Assembly: GCF_000696185.1 (NCBI RefSeq) | Contig: NZ_KK853997.1 | Location: 4,196,410 to 4,260,409 of the forward strand | Direction: 5' to 3' | From: Kitasatospora cheerisanensis KCTC 2395 | GTDB lineage: Bacteria > Actinomycetota > Actinomycetes > Streptomycetales > Streptomycetaceae | DNA length: 64,000 bases | Part shown: piece by piece, positions 61,443 to 64,000 of the stretch | How the letters are laid out: every line of letters begins with the position of its first letter | How positions within the stretch are numbered: the stretch's first letter is position 1 | Notes under the pieces: model-generated | Databases searched by the model: none | Told to the model about the DNA's origin: nothing | The model's input: the letters and a program-made list of their open reading frames with translations, nothing else | Position numbers and translations under genes: made by a program

Positions 61443-63263
61443 TCACTCCATTCCGGCCAGCACCAGCGGAAGCCGGACCGCACCGCCCGGCACCACCTTC
61501 ACCGGCACGCCCCAGTCCTGCTGGTGCACGTGGCAGGCCGGGTACTCGATCGCCGGGTCGTCGTCGCAGGACGCGGCCATCGCCGACACGTGCAGCACGC
61601 CCTCCGTCACCTCGTCCGACAGCACCAGCTCCCGGTGCAGCGCGGTGTCCGCACCCGCGCCCGAGACGAGCAGCTCCGGCGGGGTGGAGCTGACCAGCAG
61701 CCGGGTGGACGGGCCGTAGCGCTCGTCGAGCTTCTGGCCGGTCGGCGCGGAGAACACCACGTCCAGGTCCAGCGTGCCCGGGGCGACCTCGGTCGCGGCC
61801 CGCCGGGTGCGGTGCGCGACCGCCTCGACCCGGACCGCCTCCTCGGGCAGCCGCAGCCGGGTCAGCCGGTGCCGGGCGGACTCCACCACCACGATGTCGC
61901 CGTCCACCACCACCGCGCCGGACGGCTCGCGCAGATCGGTGGCCAGCGTCGAGACCTCGCCGGTCGCCGGGTCGAAGCGGCGCAGCGCGTGGTTGTAGGT
62001 GTCGCTGACCGCGACCGAGCCGTCCGGGAGCACGGTGACGCCCAACGGGTGCTGGAACAGGGCCTGTTCGGCCGCCCCGTCGCGGTGCCCGAAGTCGAAC
62101 AGGCCGGTGCCGACGGCGGTGTGCACCTCGTGGGTGCCACGGGAGACCCAGCGCAGCGCGGAGGTCTCCGAGTCGGCGACCCACAGCCGCTCGCCGTCCG
62201 CGGAGACCGCCAGGCCCGACGGCTGGGCGAACCACGCCTCCGCGGCCGGCCCGTCGACCAGGCCCTCGTTGGTGGTGCCCGCCGCGACCCCGACCGTGCC
62301 CGCCGCCGGGTCGAACGACCACAGCTGGTGCACGCCCGCCATCGCGATCCACACCCGGCCGTCGAAGAACGCGACGTCCCACGGCGAGGAGAGGTCGACC
62401 CCGGTGGCCGCGCCGGAGGTCGGCGAGCCCTGCCACCACTGCCGGCCGGTGCCGGCCAGCGTGGTCACCGAGCCGTCGGCGAGCCGCACCCCGCGCAGCG
62501 CGTGGTTGACGGTGTCCGCCACCACCACGTCGTAGCCCAGGTCCAGCCCCGCCGGGACCAGCGCCAGGCCCTGCGGCTCGCTGAACCGCGGCTCGGCGCC
62601 GTCCACCAGGCCGCGCACCCCGTCGCCGATCCGGCGCACCACCCGCTCGCCGTCCTCGGCGAGCTCCACCAGCGCGTGGTGCCCCGAGTCCGCGACCAGG
62701 TAGTGGCCGTTCGGCAGCCGCACCGCCTTCCCGGGGAAGCGAAGGTCACCGGCCTCCGGCTCGGGCGCCACGTACGGGCCGTCGCCGCGCCGCAGCGTGC
62801 CCTTCGCTGCGTGCTCTGCCTCCAGCTCCTCGACCAGCTTCCCGATCGCGTGCGCGTGCCCCTCGCCCGCGTGCTGGGCGACCACGTACCCCTCCGGGTC
62901 GATCACCACCAGCGTCGGCCAGGCCCGCACCGCGTACTGCTTCCAGGTCGCCAGCTCCGGATCGTCCAGCACCGGGTGGTGCACCTCGTACCGGGCCACC
63001 GCGTCGACCACCGCGCGGTGGTCGGCCTCGTGCACGAACTTCGGCGAGTGCACACCGACGATCACCACGGTGTCCCGGTGCTTCTCCTCCAACTCCCGCA
63101 GCTCGTCCAGGACATGGAGACAGTTGATGCAGCAGAAGGTCCAGAAGTCGGCGATCACGATCTTGCCGCGGAAGTCCGCCAGCGACAGGTCCTTGCCGCC
63201 GGTGTTCAGCCATCCGCCCTTGCCGACCAGTTCGGGGGCGCGGACACGTGCACGAGAAGTCAT
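61443..63263 (-). CDS. Thioredoxin-like plus NHL-repeat protein (NHLRC2-type)
   Basis: A 606-residue protein with an N-terminal thioredoxin-like (AhpC/TSA) domain having a FCCINCLHVLDEL motif (CINC active-site type), a linker, and six or so NHL repeats (VADSGHHALVELAEDG, VADTVNHALRGVRL, VSDTYNHALRRFDP) forming a propeller, then a beta domain. It matches the bacterial relatives of human NHLRC2. No signal peptide; a cytoplasmic redox role is likely but unproven. ATG 63263. Confidence 0.9.
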   Translation of the reverse strand: MTSRARVRAPELVGKGGWLNTGGKDLSLADFRGKIVIADFWTFCCINCLHVLDELRELEEKHRDTVVIVGVHSPKFVHEADHRAVVDAVARYEVHHPVLDDPELATWKQYAVRAWPTLVVIDPEGYVVAQHAGEGHAHAIGKLVEELEAEHAAKGTLRRGDGPYVAPEPEAGDLRFPGKAVRLPNGHYLVADSGHHALVELAEDGERVVRRIGDGVRGLVDGAEPRFSEPQGLALVPAGLDLGYDVVVADTVNHALRGVRLADGSVTTLAGTGRQWWQGSPTSGAATGVDLSSPWDVAFFDGRVWIAMAGVHQLWSFDPAAGTVGVAAGTTNEGLVDGPAAEAWFAQPSGLAVSADGERLWVADSETSALRWVSRGTHEVHTAVGTGLFDFGHRDGAAEQALFQHPLGVTVLPDGSVAVSDTYNHALRRFDPATGEVSTLATDLREPSGAVVVDGDIVVVESARHRLTRLRLPEEAVRVEAVAHRTRRAATEVAPGTLDLDVVFSAPTGQKLDERYGPSTRLLVSSTPPELLVSGAGADTALHRELVLSDEVTEGVLHVSAMAASCDDDPAIEYPACHVHQQDWGVPVKVVPGGAVRLPLVLAGME

Positions 63264-63334
63264 GAACCCAGTCAACCCCATCGGGCCGGGCCGCCATTCC
63301 GCGCGGCGCCGGCCCGCCCGGCCGTGACGGCCGG

Positions 63335-63997
63335 TCAGCGCGTCGCGCAGGAGCGGATCAGGGTGACGGCCTCGTCGAGCAGGGCGATCTCGTCGGGTGC
63401 CATGGTCGGGTTGGCGGTGCGGCGGGCGCAGGCCTCGGCGAGGTGGTGGTCGGCGATCGGGGGGAGGCCGCGGAGCAGCGGGACGAGGATCGCGGGCGCG
63501 GCCTCGGCGCCGCCCGGGCGGCCGAGCAGGGCCTGGGCGAGGATGACGGCGCTCATCGCGTCGTCGAGACCGGGCTCGCCCTCGGCGGCGGTGGACCAGT
63601 CGATGACGACCGGGCCGTGCGCGGTCAGCAGGACGTTGTCGGGGTGCAGGTCGAGGTGGAGCACCCGGTCGCCGGGCCGGGCGGCGGCGCGCGGCGGGAT
63701 CTCGTGCAGGCGGCGCAGCAGTTCGGCGAGCAGTTCGCCGGCCGCGGCGGGGCTGATCGCGCCGGACACCAGTGACTGCAGCATGGTCGGGCCGCCGAGC
63801 CGCTCCATGATCAGGTCGCCGGGCCGTTCGGCGGCCCACACCGCGGGCACCGGGTAGCCGTGCTCGGCGAGGTGCATCATCACCTCGGCCTCGCCGCCGG
63901 CGCTCAGCCCGTCCCGGTAGCGGCGCAGGACCCGCCCGTCGCCCAGTGCCCAGACGTCCGCGGTGCGGCCGGTCCCGATCAGTTCGCCGATCTCCAT
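63335..63997 (-). CDS. APH-like phosphotransferase
   Basis: A 220-residue protein of the aminoglycoside phosphotransferase / choline kinase fold. The nucleotide loop is weakly conserved (GTGRTADVW), but the catalytic loop HLDLHPDNVL and the DFG-equivalent VIDWSTA are clear. It is short, lacking part of the C-lobe. Substrate not known; such small kinases act on various small molecules. ATG 63997 lies at the edge of the window and the gene is complete. Confidence 0.82.
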   Translation of the reverse strand: MEIGELIGTGRTADVWALGDGRVLRRYRDGLSAGGEAEVMMHLAEHGYPVPAVWAAERPGDLIMERLGGPTMLQSLVSGAISPAAAGELLAELLRRLHEIPPRAAARPGDRVLHLDLHPDNVLLTAHGPVVIDWSTAAEGEPGLDDAMSAVILAQALLGRPGGAEAAPAILVPLLRGLPPIADHHLAEACARRTANPTMAPDEIALLDEAVTLIRSCATR

Positions 63998-64000
63998 GCG

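Noticed and set aside
1..64000. Insertion sequence, prophage or integrated plasmid
   Set aside because: No transposase, integrase, phage structural genes, att-like direct repeats or tRNA target were seen.

Overview
This is about 64 kb of very GC-rich actinobacterial chromosome. GTG, TTG and possibly leaderless starts, LAxTG surface proteins, a fused cydCD, and the dtpA/ecuC/sco copper cluster beside serS and pheA all point to Streptomycetaceae (Streptomyces or Kitasatospora). It reads as core chromosome with short accessory patches. I saw no rRNA, tRNA, CRISPR array, insertion sequence or prophage.

Layout. 1-9100: the end of a sensor kinase, then cydA-cydB-cydCD under a strong Rex-like operator, then a two-GAF sensor kinase. 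9158-12011: a HAD phosphatase, a Met/His-rich lipoprotein and a DUF6153-like protein behind a possible copper operator, and a small LAxTG protein. 12152-16850: a membrane-anchored LamG protein, a secreted ParB/Srx-fold protein, and a three-gene overlapping unit (CpnT-like N-terminal protein, unknown protein, candidate immunity protein) that looks like a type VII-linked polymorphic toxin locus. 16957-20869: an LAxTG protein, a decayed copy of a luciferase-like monooxygenase gene, an unknown gene, and the intact monooxygenase. 21002-26435: a membrane protein and a tandem operon of four related single-pass proteins of unknown function. 26671-32366: two ABC transporter pairs, a CynX-like MFS transporter and a FadR-type regulator. 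32715-38376: an LCP cell-wall ligase, a HAD phosphatase, serS and pheA, with a cluster of DnaA-box-like sites in the 707-base gap upstream of serS. 38551-44776: a copper delivery cluster (DtpA-like DyP peroxidase, CopC-CopD-YtkA-like fusion, ECuC, Sco, YcnI, membrane protein). 45006-53279: assorted small genes, including an ATPase of anti-sigma type, MFS, YCII, TetR, hydrolase, DUF5302, PP2C-like, a maltokinase cap domain and a secreted trefoil lectin. 53373-63997: a sigma factor / membrane protein / secreted propeller operon, pirin, SseB, acyl-CoA dehydrogenase, M18 aminopeptidase, a thioredoxin-NHL protein and an APH-like kinase.

How the genes work together. The cyd block supplies the cytochrome bd oxidase and its assembly transporter under redox control. 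The copper block fits the extracytoplasmic copper relay described in S. lividans. The four-paralog operon and the toxin-like unit are the least explained coding loci, and the DnaA-box cluster is the most striking non-coding one.

Caution. Eight genes are interrupted by nine single-base frameshifts, nearly all in short G/C homopolymers inside low-complexity linkers. One-base corrections restore every one of them to a family-like protein, so these look like sequencing or assembly errors rather than true pseudogenes. I have annotated each as a single gene over its full span.
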